Assembly (NCBI GenBank): GCA_023381535.1
Contig: JAMCSN010000231.1
Coordinates: 59,902 to 123,901 of the forward strand
Reading direction: 5' to 3'
Length of the DNA stretch: 64,000 nt
DNA from: Bacteroidota bacterium
GTDB taxonomy: Bacteria; Bacteroidota; Ignavibacteria; Ignavibacteriales; Melioribacteraceae
Made by a program: the position numbers and the translations under genes. The notes beneath the pieces are model-generated. The model ran no database searches. It saw only the letters and a program-made list of their open reading frames with translations, and was not told the DNA's origin. Shown one piece after another: positions 56,901-64,000 of the stretch (the stretch's first letter is position 1; each line of letters opens with the position of its first letter).

Positions 56901-57574
56901 TATACATCCGGATTTTGCGCCGTACCACGAATGAACGGATGTTCCGGACTGAGCGCGCGCTTTTTAAATTCGCTAATTTTTTCATCATCAATCATCGCGC
57001 GTATATCGTCGTCGCTTAATTCTTCAATCTTCATAACCTCGGCGGAAGTTCTGAATCCATCAAAGAAATGAATGAAAGGAATTCTCGATTCCAAACTTGC
57101 TCTATGAGCAATTAGCGCTGTGTCGGTCACTTCCTGAACAGAGTTCGAGCAGATTAATCCAAAACCGGTTTGACGTGTTGCCATGACATCGGAATGATCA
57201 CCGAAAATTGATAATGCCGACGCTGCAATTGATCGAGCGCTGACATGAAAAACAGTCGAAGTTAATTCGCCGGCAATCTTGTACATGTTCGGTATCATTA
57301 ACAACAAACCTTGCGATGCGGTAAATGTCGTTGTCAAAGCTCCACTTTGTAATGATCCGTGAACAGCACCGGCAGCTCCGCCTTCACTTTGTAATTCAGA
57401 AACGGTTGGCACCGTTCCCCAAATATTTTTGATTTGTCGCGCAGACCAAGCATCTGATAATTCACCCATTGTAGAAGAAGGAGTAATCGGGTAAATCGCG
57501 ATTACTTCACTCACTCTGTACGCCACATGCGCGGCAGCCTCATTTCCATCGATTGTAATTTTTCTTCGTTCCAT
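53978..57574 (-). CDS. Pyruvate:ferredoxin (flavodoxin) oxidoreductase, single-chain
   Basis: A 1198-residue homodimeric enzyme converting pyruvate and CoA to acetyl-CoA, CO2 and reduced ferredoxin. Domains in order: pyrimidine-binding domain I (AYRVSEVIAIYPITPSSTM), domain II, gamma-like domain (GADGTVGANKNSIKII), two [4Fe-4S] motifs (CIQCGKCALVCP and CTGCELCYEVCP, near 690-760), a third cluster Cys in SGACSGCGETPY, and TPP site GDGWAYDIGYGGLDH. Length and order match NifJ/Por. The start ATG follows GAGGATTA. Confidence 0.97.
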   Translation of the reverse strand: MERRKITIDGNEAAAHVAYRVSEVIAIYPITPSSTMGELSDAWSARQIKNIWGTVPTVSELQSEGGAAGAVHGSLQSGALTTTFTASQGLLLMIPNMYKIAGELTSTVFHVSARSIAASALSIFGDHSDVMATRQTGFGLICSNSVQEVTDTALIAHRASLESRIPFIHFFDGFRTSAEVMKIEELSDDDIRAMIDDEKISEFKKRALSPEHPFIRGTAQNPDVYFQGRETVNKFYDACPEIIQNAMDEFAKITGRQYKLFDYYGAPDAKRIIVIMGSGAEAAQEAVEYLTERKEEKVGILKVRLYRPFSAKHLLAAFPKTVEKIAVLDRTKEPGSLGEPLYLDVVSAISEAMSSNKPPFAKMPKIVGGRYGLSSKEFTPAMVKAVFDNLKQDEPKNHFTVGIIDDVTFTSLDVDESFVTEGDEVVRCLFYGLGADGTVGANKNSIKIIGEETENYAQGYFVYDSKKSGSTTVSHLRFGRKPIHSSYLIQSAKFVGCHTFGLLEKFDVLGNIENCGTFLLNSPYPTEETWDKLPTKVQQQIIDKKLNFYVIDGYSVANKTGMGSRVNTIMQTCFFAISGILPKDEAIEQIKKSIKKTYGAKGEEIVKKNFEAVDHTLDNLFKIDVPAEATSSIQIPPTVSPKAPDYVRNVLAKMMEGKGDQVKVSEMPIDGTFPSATTQWEKRNIALEVPQWDPEWCIQCGKCALVCPHAAIRIKVYDKQLLKDAPATFKSMDAKGKEFPDGYAYTIQTAVEDCTGCELCYEVCPAKNKKETRLKALNMVPQIPIREQERANYDYFLNLPEIDRRLVNTGLVKSNQLLEPLFEYSGACSGCGETPYVKLVSQLFGDRAMVANATGCSSIYGGNLPTTPWAVNKEGRGPAWSNSLFEDNAEFGFGMRLAIDKQFQFANELVVKFTDKLGKEFVDAIVHADQKDEAGIYDQRERVAELKKKLSGEKSVDAKKLLEVADYLVKKSVWIIGGDGWAYDIGYGGLDHVIASGKNVNILVLDTEVYSNTGGQMSKSTGMGAVAKFAAAGKPTPKKDLAMMAMNYGNVYVAKVAMGSNDAQTIRAFLEAEAYNGPSLIIAYSHCIAHGINMAKGMESQKLAVESGYWPLFRYNPDSLKEGKNPLKLDSKAPKIKLEDYIYKETRYKMLTKSHPTEAQHLLVAAQEEVLKRWKIYEQMAGFDFSKNGGEEKSETKN

Positions 57575-57946
57575 TTAATCCTCTATATATTTGATAATTT
57601 TTCTTTATTGAGTCACTTTGTCTTTTCAAATTTCTTGCCACTGGTCAGAGTTATCGATCACTACGTTAACCGCTTTTGGAGGTGAAAAGAAGCGTTTGTT
57701 AGTAGGACTAATGCATCAACTCCAATTAACTCTTAATTCTAAGAAAAATCTTAAAAAATCGAGGTCAATTATAGAAATAAGTGAGGAGAAAATAAAGATG
57801 GATTTATCGGAAATTATTTAAGTTTTGTAAGTCAATTAAATTTCTAATTAATTTTAAAACAAAATTTCTTACTTAATCCCTGAGCTCTATGGCAAAATTA
57901 CCAATGAGATTTAAACGATTCTTGATAAAAAGAAAGGCAAATAAGT
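57575..57946. other. Divergent intergenic region, 372 bp
   Basis: The stretch between the oxidoreductase gene and the plus-strand membrane protein gene must hold promoters for both. On + there is a TATATTTG (57586-57593) without a clear -33 box. A short open frame (57618-57821, TTG start; a GGAGGTG lies inside it at about 57678) encodes a lysine-rich peptide unlike any family I know. I do not call it a gene. No repeat, tRNA or riboswitch motif is seen. Confidence 0.4.
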
Positions 57947-58996
57947 TTGTTCGAATTTTCAGGTTCCTACATCACTAACCGAATAGACAATAGAAGAATA
58001 ACGGCGCTATGGGCATTCAGTGAAACGGCATTGGGTGGAATTCTTCATGTGCTTAAAATTCCGTTTACCGGTTTGTTCATCGGAAGTGCCGCAGTGCTTT
58101 TTATTTGTTTGCTCGCACAGTACGGGAAATCCAAGTCTGAAATTATAAAGGCAACTCTAATTGTAATTCTAGTCAAGGCGGTTGTAACTCCGTATGTCCC
58201 TCTCAATTCTTATTTGGCGGTTATGTTACAGGGAGTTCTCGGATTTTTGTTTTTCACTTTTGTCCCGATAAAAAACATCGCTGCAATGTTACTTGGAATC
58301 TTTGCATTGTTCTTCGCCGCGCTGCAAAAATTTATAATGATGACTATTCTTTTCGGCAACACAATCTGGGAATCTTTTGACACACTGGCAAAATTTATAC
58401 TTAATCAGATTCCATTACTTCATGGACGATTAAATTTCAGTGCAAGTTTGATTCTAATTTCATTTTATACCTTGTTACACGTTTTAGCTGGAATTTACAT
58501 GGGAATAAGAGCCACACATTTTGATAAATGGCTGCTGAAAAAATCCAAAGAATTGGAAATATTGAAACTAACACGAGAAGAACAGAATGGACTTTTCGAA
58601 AGGCAAAAATCCAGAAAGAGAAAAAGATGGTGGCAACGGAAATCCGGTATAATCATTTTGTCCATTTCTGTGATCGTAATGACGATCTCTTATTTGTTTC
58701 CGCAGCTTTTCGAATCCACTGCTTATGATATTTTGTTCATGCTGATACGTTCCTTTGTCATTACGTTCGTGTGGTTCACGCTCGCCTCTCCGTTGGCAGT
58801 CAAACTATTTAAGTTATTCATAGAGAAGAAAAAATTTGAACATGCCGGCGAAGTAAATAACATCACGGAATTATTTCCGAATTTCAAAAACGTTGTTAAT
58901 TACTGCTGGAAATTATCGTCATCGTTGAGTGGATATTCGCGTTACAGAAAATTTTTGTCTGATTCGTTGGCTTTACTACTTTTAACTGACTTGTAA
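57947..58996 (+). CDS. Multi-spanning inner-membrane protein of unknown function
   Basis: A 349-residue protein starting at TTG 57947 (MFEFSGSYITNRIDNRRIT). About five helices fill residues 25-190 (ALGGILHVLKIPFTGLFIGSAAVLFICLLAQYG and others), followed by a basic cytoplasmic loop (KLTREEQNGLFERQKSRKRKRWWQRK) and two more helices (about 235-285), then a soluble tail. The first half has the general look of small substrate-binding membrane proteins but shows no signature I trust. It is 4 bp upstream of the NTPase gene, so the two act together. Function not assigned. Confidence 0.7.
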   Translation: MFEFSGSYITNRIDNRRITALWAFSETALGGILHVLKIPFTGLFIGSAAVLFICLLAQYGKSKSEIIKATLIVILVKAVVTPYVPLNSYLAVMLQGVLGFLFFTFVPIKNIAAMLLGIFALFFAALQKFIMMTILFGNTIWESFDTLAKFILNQIPLLHGRLNFSASLILISFYTLLHVLAGIYMGIRATHFDKWLLKKSKELEILKLTREEQNGLFERQKSRKRKRWWQRKSGIIILSISVIVMTISYLFPQLFESTAYDILFMLIRSFVITFVWFTLASPLAVKLFKLFIEKKKFEHAGEVNNITELFPNFKNVVNYCWKLSSSLSGYSRYRKFLSDSLALLLLTDL

Positions 58997-59000
58997 GAGA

Positions 59001-59465
59001 ATGAAAAATATTCACATTCTAACCGGTGAGATTAAATCGGGCAAAACTACACGACTGATGCTGTGGGCTTCTTCACAGAAAAACATTGATGGTATTTTGC
59101 AGCCCGTGATCGAAGGAAAAAGATTTATCTATCACCTCGGTTCTAAAACTTTGAAACAGCTTGAAACAGCAGAAGAACCTAACGCGATACAAATCGGCAA
59201 TTATAAATTCAGCGGAAGAGTTTTTTCTTGGTCACAGAATGTGATCATATCGTGTTTACAGAAAGATTTAGATTGGTTAGTCATTGATGAAATTGGTCCG
59301 CTGGAACTTGAAGGCAAAGGGCTCGAACCGGCAATAACACAAATTTTTTCGGAACGTGATAATTTTAGAGGAAATATTTTGTGCGTCGTCCGTGATTCGA
59401 TTCTTGAAAAGTTTATTCAACATTATCGAATAGAAAATTCATACGAAATATTCAACGAGGTGTAA
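59001..59465 (+). CDS. THEP1-like nucleoside-triphosphatase
   Basis: A 154-residue P-loop NTPase. Walker A is TGEIKSGKTTRL (residues 8-19) and Walker B is LVIDEIGPLELEGKG (about 93-107), the form typical of THEP1/NTPase_1 proteins. The chain is slightly shorter than usual (about 175-190). It follows the membrane protein by 4 bp. It ends just before a nested palindromic element. The substrate is not known; members hydrolyse NTPs slowly in vitro. Confidence 0.85.
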   Translation: MKNIHILTGEIKSGKTTRLMLWASSQKNIDGILQPVIEGKRFIYHLGSKTLKQLETAEEPNAIQIGNYKFSGRVFSWSQNVIISCLQKDLDWLVIDEIGPLELEGKGLEPAITQIFSERDNFRGNILCVVRDSILEKFIQHYRIENSYEIFNEV

Positions 59466-59468
59466 GCG

Positions 59469-59562
59469 TAAGATCAAGAGCAAGAGCAAGAACAAGATTA
59501 AGTTCTTGCTCATGATCATGCCCGCTTCGACTTGTCGAAGACGAGGCGAGCTCTTGATCTTA
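59469..59562. repeat. Nested palindromic element, three-stem, in a convergent gene gap
   Basis: Outer arms TAAGATCAAGAGC (59469-59481) and GCTCTTGATCTTA (59550-59562) are a 13-bp perfect inverted repeat. Inside are two hairpins: GAGCAAGAAC/GTTCTTGCTC (59484-59493/59502-59511) and CTTCGAC-TT-GTCGAAG (59525-59540). It lies exactly between the convergent NTPase and FadL-like genes, so it may end both transcripts. Confidence 0.85.
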
Positions 59563-59570
59563 ATCATTCC

Positions 59571-61064
59571 TTAAAAATTATAACTTACCGAAACATGAAG
59601 TAAAGTAGTTGCTAACTGACTCGTACTTCCATCATACTCATTTGCAATTAAGCTTGGGCTGCTTGCTTGTAATGATTTATTTAGACCCATTTCAAATGCT
59701 GCGTTAATAGTTAACGGCGCAGAAACTTTATAGCTCGCTCCCGCCATAATATGATTTTCTACGATCGCCGGGAAAACCGGAAATATCGTTGATTCGGGAA
59801 CCGGATTGCTTCCGTATGCATATCCAAGACGAAGTGTTAAATCCGGATTAACGTTAAACTCTCCACCGAGTTTTACAACGAAAGAATTTTTCCAGTTCAT
59901 CGGAAAATCTAGGTTGAATGAGCCGCTGTTCCCCATCATCTTATTAATATTTGGATTTGCACCGTTCGATAAACTCAACGTCATCTTATCAAATGCATTT
60001 TCCCAATTCAGCCATTCCAAATCGGCAGCTAATTTTACATTTTCAGAAGCAGCGTAAGAAATTCCGAATCCAAACGATTGTGGAAATTTCAGATCAACAT
60101 TGAGATCGTAATTCGCCTGAACTCCTTTCGACAAATCAATTCCCATCTGACCAAACTGTGTCATCACAGCACCTTGAGCTTCTTGTTGCGTCGAACCTGG
60201 ATGCTGCATCATGTAACCTTGGACAGCTAATCCGAAAGCATTATTTAACTGTGCCGTCATATCCATCGAGGCTTTGCCGTTTTTGTAAGTTAATGATGTC
60301 GGCAATGTGTAGTTAACACCGATCGAAAGTTTTTCATTTACTTTGTAAGCAAATCCAATTTTTCCGTTGAAACCGATTGCAGTTAGGTCGGTCATTTTTG
60401 CCGATGCGGTTACTTCATCATAACCGAATCCACCCATTGACTGCGGAGCCGAAAACATTTGTCCGAATGTCATTCCCGGCGCTGCGATTCCTTGCATCAC
60501 AGAAGGATTCAACGAATAAGGCATCGAAAATTCCAGCATACTGTAAACAAGATGTAAGCTTGCGCCTACGGAAAAATTGTTATCTAATTTGTAAGCAACT
60601 GTCAAACCGCCTTGCATCGATGCCAACTTTGAATGATATTCTTGCAATTGATAATTGCCATTCTGATCGCGGTAAAGTGCATGTTGCAATTTGAAATCTG
60701 CGCCCATCCCACCGGCTGTAAAGAAACCTACTCCCCAACTCCATTCACTATTTGCATATTTGTTAACATACGCGACTGCAGGAAGCGGAAAAATGTTTTT
60801 GTCGCCGTCAACGTCGTTCAACTTATTCTGAAAATGAAGAGACGGAAACATTAATGATACATCAACATTGAGCATTGAATTGTTCAGAAAAGAAATTCCG
60901 GCGGGATTCGTCATCATCAATTCCGGACTATCGAAAACTCCGATTGACGTTCCACCGCGCCCAAGAGATTTTGCATCGAATCCTACAAGCCGTGTACCGG
61001 TCTGCGCTTGCGCAATTGATACTAACAACACAATTAATAAAACCGATTTCGATAATAACTTCAT
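59571..61064 (-). CDS. OmpP1/FadL/TodX-family outer-membrane transporter
   Basis: A 497-residue outer-membrane protein for hydrophobic compounds. A signal peptide (LLSKSVLLIVLLVSIAQAQT) is followed by the family N-terminus GFDAKSLGRGGTSIGVFDSPELMMTNPAGI, which forms the lumen plug (NPA motif), and alternating barrel strands ending in LLHVSVSYNF. It could import fatty acids or aromatics. It lies 51 bp downstream of the secreted protein gene. Confidence 0.92.
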   Translation of the reverse strand: MKLLSKSVLLIVLLVSIAQAQTGTRLVGFDAKSLGRGGTSIGVFDSPELMMTNPAGISFLNNSMLNVDVSLMFPSLHFQNKLNDVDGDKNIFPLPAVAYVNKYANSEWSWGVGFFTAGGMGADFKLQHALYRDQNGNYQLQEYHSKLASMQGGLTVAYKLDNNFSVGASLHLVYSMLEFSMPYSLNPSVMQGIAAPGMTFGQMFSAPQSMGGFGYDEVTASAKMTDLTAIGFNGKIGFAYKVNEKLSIGVNYTLPTSLTYKNGKASMDMTAQLNNAFGLAVQGYMMQHPGSTQQEAQGAVMTQFGQMGIDLSKGVQANYDLNVDLKFPQSFGFGISYAASENVKLAADLEWLNWENAFDKMTLSLSNGANPNINKMMGNSGSFNLDFPMNWKNSFVVKLGGEFNVNPDLTLRLGYAYGSNPVPESTIFPVFPAIVENHIMAGASYKVSAPLTINAAFEMGLNKSLQASSPSLIANEYDGSTSQLATTLLHVSVSYNF

Positions 61065-61115
61065 TTTAGTACTCCTTCGTTTTTTGTTTGTGCACCATGC
61101 AGTAAATACATTCTA

Positions 61116-62225
61116 TTATTTTTTGAACTCTTTACCCAACAGAGCAATTTTAATAGATTCATCCAGAACAGACGGCATACTCATGTGATTCATAAATGCC
61201 ATCTTGCCAGCATCCCAGAAATACATATCCATTCTGAACATTTCTCTCGCAGTTGAAACAAGTAGCTGCCTATCTTTTTGTGTGATCAAAACTTCGATGG
61301 GATAAGCGACCAAGTGATCGATACCGGGACATTTGTTTACGCTTGATTCCCGTTTAGAGCCGGCAATATGAAATGACAATCCTTCAGTTTGTGGTCTCGT
61401 AATTCCAAGGACTACCGATGTAGAATCTGGAGAATATACTTGACCAATAATTTTCCATTTCAAAACTTCGGGCGATGCGACATAACGGTATTCAACATCA
61501 TCCTTAGTCGGTTGAAAATTCGTGAGATTGTTTTTCATTTCATTAATCAATCTCTCAAGACCTTTTCTGCCTTCAGTATTCTTGCGCGAATAAATCATTG
61601 GGAACTGGTCTTCATCATTAAAGAAAGTCATCTTACCAACCATCATAAACATATCGCGGGATGATTCGCGTAAATCTTCATCGCTTCTGATCGGCTCCAT
61701 CGCCTTTTCAACCTTAGTTCCGCCGCTAATTGAATGAATTGCTGAAATAAGATTGGTCTTGAATTCTTTTGTCTTTGATACGACTTGATTGTATTCGTTC
61801 TCTTTTCCGTTCTCCCAAAGATCATTAAATACTACGCGGTTAATCGTTTCCGGATCTGCAATCACTATTTGGATTCCTTCCGGAGTCTCATAGAGACCTA
61901 TTCTGAGAAACGAAGCAACTAAATATTTGTTACCCCGCGCTGTGATCATTTTTGTAAATTCATTCGAACTGCATAAAATCAACTTAGCTTTTAATCCGCA
62001 CTGTTCTTCTTTCTTCTGCCGTACAATATCCGGCGTCGCAATGTTTGTGTAATTAAGAATGTTGAAGCCGGCGGATTTTAATTTTGTTTTAAGTTCATCG
62101 CCGACTTTGTTAATGTCACCTTTGATGTTTGAAACAGTAAGTAAATAAATCCCATGTTCTGATGCAGAAACTGTGATGAACGAAAAGACAATAATTAATA
62201 AAACTGACTTGACGGATAATCTCAT
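61116..62225 (-). CDS. Secreted protein of unknown function, DUF302-like features
   Basis: A 369-residue exported protein. I use the ATG at 62225 (MRLSVKSVLLIIVFSFITVSA, a clean signal peptide) with GGAGAAG upstream, rather than a start at 62255. Around residue 110 the text GLYETPEGIQIVIADPETINR resembles the DUF302 core. Six cysteines or fewer, no TM helix after the signal. It lies between the DsrE-like gene and the FadL-like gene, so it may belong with sulfur handling or lipid uptake; I cannot say which. Confidence 0.75.
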   Translation of the reverse strand: MRLSVKSVLLIIVFSFITVSASEHGIYLLTVSNIKGDINKVGDELKTKLKSAGFNILNYTNIATPDIVRQKKEEQCGLKAKLILCSSNEFTKMITARGNKYLVASFLRIGLYETPEGIQIVIADPETINRVVFNDLWENGKENEYNQVVSKTKEFKTNLISAIHSISGGTKVEKAMEPIRSDEDLRESSRDMFMMVGKMTFFNDEDQFPMIYSRKNTEGRKGLERLINEMKNNLTNFQPTKDDVEYRYVASPEVLKWKIIGQVYSPDSTSVVLGITRPQTEGLSFHIAGSKRESSVNKCPGIDHLVAYPIEVLITQKDRQLLVSTAREMFRMDMYFWDAGKMAFMNHMSMPSVLDESIKIALLGKEFKK

Positions 62226-62292
62226 TTTTCTTCTCCGTTTAGTATTGAAGAGCATGCTTAAACTTCAATACAAGTGAACTATCAATCTGTTT

Positions 62293-62784
62293 TTAAGTAA
62301 AAATAATTTGCGCGCCGGCTGATTTTTCATAAAACTGTCCTACCGAAATTATCTCGTCAACCTGCGGACAGAAATCTTTCTTTGTTAAATGGAACATATC
62401 AACCGTCGCTTTGCATCCGTAGATCTCGCATCCCGCATCGTGAATCATCTCAAGAAATTCTCTAACAGGCGGAATATCCAACTTCTCAATTTCTTTCTTC
62501 ATCATGCCCGTTGCGAACCATGACATTCCGGGTAATGCGCCTATCCATGTCGGTAATCCAGGACCCATTGCGGAAGGAACGCACATTGCGGGATTTCCAA
62601 CAGTTGCAACTTTCAGATGATCCATTTTTTTATCAATCACACCGTACAATCCAAAGAACGTGAAGAACAGCGTTGCTTCAATTCCTTCCATTCTTGCACC
62701 GTTAGCCATGATCAATGCTGGGTAAACGCCTTCCAATGATCCACGCGATACTACGATCGATACTTTTTTAATTGACTCTGCCAT
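62293..62784 (-). CDS. DsrE-like (COG2210) sulfur-carrier family protein
   Basis: A 163-residue cytosolic protein. I use the ATG at 62784 (MAESIKKVSIVVSRGSLEG); GGAG lies 8 nt upstream, whereas the in-frame ATG two codons earlier is only 2 nt from it. GSLEGVYPALIMANGARMEGIEATLFFTFFGLYGV matches the DsrE/DsrF/DrsH-like family. Cysteines occur at MCVPSAMG, AGCEIYGCK and DFCP; the GC(K)A one is the likely persulfide carrier. It is in a run with the TusE/DsrC and DUF1641 genes. Confidence 0.85.
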   Translation of the reverse strand: MAESIKKVSIVVSRGSLEGVYPALIMANGARMEGIEATLFFTFFGLYGVIDKKMDHLKVATVGNPAMCVPSAMGPGLPTWIGALPGMSWFATGMMKKEIEKLDIPPVREFLEMIHDAGCEIYGCKATVDMFHLTKKDFCPQVDEIISVGQFYEKSAGAQIIFT

Positions 62785-62875
62785 TTTCATTTCTCCTTTT
62801 AATAAATACAATTAACTTCAAAGTAACTTTGGAAACAATTTCGCAGCACACTGCAGTGAAATTATTTCAATTTTC

Positions 62876-62911
62876 TCGTCCCCGTAGTCCAGATTTATTT
62901 TATCGGGACGA
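62876..62911. repeat. Small inverted repeat in the DsrE to TusE/DsrC gap
   Basis: TCGTCCC (62876-62882) and GGGACGA (62905-62911) are a perfect 7-bp pair around a 22-bp loop; TATCGGGA also appears in the unit inserted in the broken tRNA at 48.8 kb. No T tract follows, so a terminator is unlikely. Confidence 0.5.
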
Positions 62912-62918
62912 AGGCGGA

Positions 62919-63236
62919 TTATATACAACCTTTTGGTTTCGGTAAACCCGCAATGCGCGCGGCTTTCTTAGCCGGTCCGCCCGGGAAAAGCGAGTACAAT
63001 TCTTTTGTATCAACGCCGCTTTCTTTAGTCAACTTTCTAATTGATGGTGCGTCTCCTTTGGTTTGAAACTCTTTTCTCATGTAATTCACAACCACCCAGT
63101 GGCGTTCGGTTAATCCGTTAATTCCTTCTTCCTGTGCCAAAGATTTTGCTATATCTTCACTCCATTCGGCTTGGTTTGCTAAATTTCCGTCGGCATCAAG
63201 TTCAACTGCCTTGCCGGCATATTCTTTTGCTGCCAT
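62919..63236 (-). CDS. TusE/DsrC-family sulfur-relay protein
   Basis: A 105-residue protein ending LPKPKGCI, the conserved C-terminal arm whose penultimate Cys carries persulfide. The upstream part LFPGGPAKKAARIAG matches the family except that the second redox Cys of true DsrC (usually A-C-K-I-A) is Ala, so this is TusE-like with one active Cys. It may pass sulfur between the DsrE-like protein and another acceptor. It is 17 bp from the DUF1641 gene. Confidence 0.93.
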   Translation of the reverse strand: MAAKEYAGKAVELDADGNLANQAEWSEDIAKSLAQEEGINGLTERHWVVVNYMRKEFQTKGDAPSIRKLTKESGVDTKELYSLFPGGPAKKAARIAGLPKPKGCI

Positions 63237-63253
63237 GATTGTATCTCCTAATT

Positions 63254-63961
63254 TTAATTTATTTGTGTTGAATTAATTTCTGTCGTTCCGTTTTCTTTGT
63301 GTAGGTTAGCCAGGTTTTTCAAAAACTCAATAGCGAAAGCCAATCCTCTTTTTGCTTCCGGCGAATTTAATTCTTTGAGCAATCCGAAGAGCGTTACATC
63401 TTTTTTCACAGTTATATCAAGCTGTTTATAAACATCAACTGCGTTATTGATTGTGTGAAGCATATCCGGCTGTGTAAGATTTTTTACTGTTTGTAGAATG
63501 GTGACAATGTTATCGCCGAGATTTTTAACATCTTCCTTGCTGAATGAAGTAACTACCTTATCGGTAATATTGGAAAGCTCTTTTGCAAATTCGAAATAAC
63601 CTTTCCGGTCGATCTCATCCAACGTCTTCATAAAATCCAATACCGATTGTCTAACCAATGGCGAAACATCAACAAGAAAATCTTTCATGCTTTCCAACTG
63701 CTCAATGCTGCGATTGATAGTGTTCACATTTCGCAAAAGGTATTTACCGAGATGCAAAATGTCTTTTGTATTCACGTGATCATGAACTGCTTCCAGCTCC
63801 ACTACAGCGGTGTCGTAGAAATCTTTACCGACACGCATTAAGTCGTCTTTCAAATCCTCCATTTCGCGTCTATGTTTTCTCTGAAGTTGGATCTCTTCGA
63901 GAATCAAATCGAGTTTCGAATTGATCGCGTCAATCTGATTTTGAGTTGTTTTCTCTTCCAT
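63254..63961 (-). CDS. DUF1641 protein
   Basis: A 235-residue helical, highly charged protein. The ATG at 63961 (MEEKTTQNQIDAINSKL) has GAGGTTAT upstream; an open frame continues to the window edge but adds residues unlike the family. DVSPLVRQSVLDFMKTLDEIDRKGYFEFAKEL and LFGLLKELNSPEAKRGLAFAIEFLKNL are the DUF1641 core repeats. Members often lie beside sulfide:quinone or formate oxidoreductases and TusE/DsrE genes; the role is unknown. It heads the sulfur group seen here, which may continue beyond the window. Confidence 0.82.
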   Translation of the reverse strand: MEEKTTQNQIDAINSKLDLILEEIQLQRKHRREMEDLKDDLMRVGKDFYDTAVVELEAVHDHVNTKDILHLGKYLLRNVNTINRSIEQLESMKDFLVDVSPLVRQSVLDFMKTLDEIDRKGYFEFAKELSNITDKVVTSFSKEDVKNLGDNIVTILQTVKNLTQPDMLHTINNAVDVYKQLDITVKKDVTLFGLLKELNSPEAKRGLAFAIEFLKNLANLHKENGTTEINSTQIN

Positions 63962-64000
63962 TTTATAACCTCTTTCCAGCCATTGACATTTGTGATTCAA

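Noticed and set aside
57618..57821. 67-residue open frame upstream of the membrane protein
   Set aside because: TTG start, no family resemblance, and lysine-rich composition expected of AT-rich spacer; too weak to call.

Overview
The window reads as chromosomal DNA of an anaerobic or facultative member of the Bacteroidota/Chlorobiota/Ignavibacteriota group, most likely an Ignavibacteria-like lineage (inference from gene content, not from a marker tree). Signs are low-to-moderate G+C, TonB receptor and FadL-type outer-membrane proteins, CarboxypepD-regulatory domains, pyruvoyl-dependent arginine decarboxylase, a single-chain pyruvate:ferredoxin oxidoreductase beside a dihydroorotate-dehydrogenase-like protein, and at least one good TTTG / TAnnTTTG promoter in front of a tRNA. 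Shine-Dalgarno sequences are common and several starts are TTG or GTG. No CRISPR array, prophage, intact insertion sequence or recognisable defence island is present.

Layout. 1-4 kb: edge-truncated methyltransferase (divergent), then smpB, tyrS, pyruvoyl arginine decarboxylase and a TerC membrane protein on +. 4-8.8 kb: a minus-strand thiamine unit, TPP riboswitch - terminator - TonB receptor - thiamine pyrophosphokinase - sodium:solute symporter. 8.8-25 kb: a long minus-strand stretch with a LysM-rich MltD transglycosylase, an ABC permease / degenerate ABC ATPase / acyl-CoA carboxylase operon, a metallo-beta-lactamase-fold hydrolase, aroC, a DegP/HtrA protease, recO, mtnA, a PfkB kinase, a Nudix hydrolase and a 1155-residue outer-membrane protein. 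25-33.6 kb: a tripartite efflux locus (TolC, MacA-like adaptor, MacB-like ATPase) with four FtsX/MacB permeases arranged as two homologous pairs split by a terminator. 33.6-40.5 kb: CCA-adding enzyme, a membrane metallopeptidase-like protein, murA and a Ser/Thr kinase fused to a Ycf48-like propeller. 40.5-46.8 kb (+): tRNA-Leu(UAG), trigger factor, clpP, a hybrid sensor with three receiver domains that lacks the phospho-accepting histidine, and gltX. 46.8-50.4 kb: glnS, tRNA-Leu(CAA) with a broken tRNA-Leu copy upstream, an SDR and a COG2085-type dehydrogenase. 50.4-57.6 kb: an AGCS symporter and an esterase bracketed by two nearly identical 102-bp repeats, then the dihydroorotate-dehydrogenase-like protein and pyruvate:ferredoxin oxidoreductase. 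57.9-59.5 kb (+): an unrecognised membrane protein plus a THEP1-like NTPase. 59.6-64 kb: a FadL-type porin, a secreted protein, and a DUF1641 - TusE/DsrC - DsrE sulfur-handling group.

How it fits together. The thiamine unit couples outer-membrane uptake, probable inner-membrane uptake and phosphorylation under TPP control. The two tRNA-Leu genes carry no encoded CCA, consistent with the CCA-adding enzyme present here. Pyruvate:ferredoxin oxidoreductase points to ferredoxin-based energy metabolism, and the right-hand cluster to sulfur-persulfide chemistry. The most unusual items are two catalytically degenerate signalling/energy proteins that are otherwise intact (the ABC ATPase at 13.2-14.0 kb and the histidine-kinase-like protein at 42.9-45.2 kb), a tRNA-Leu copy invaded by palindromic units, two copies of a MITE-like repeat, and several nested palindromic elements at gene ends.
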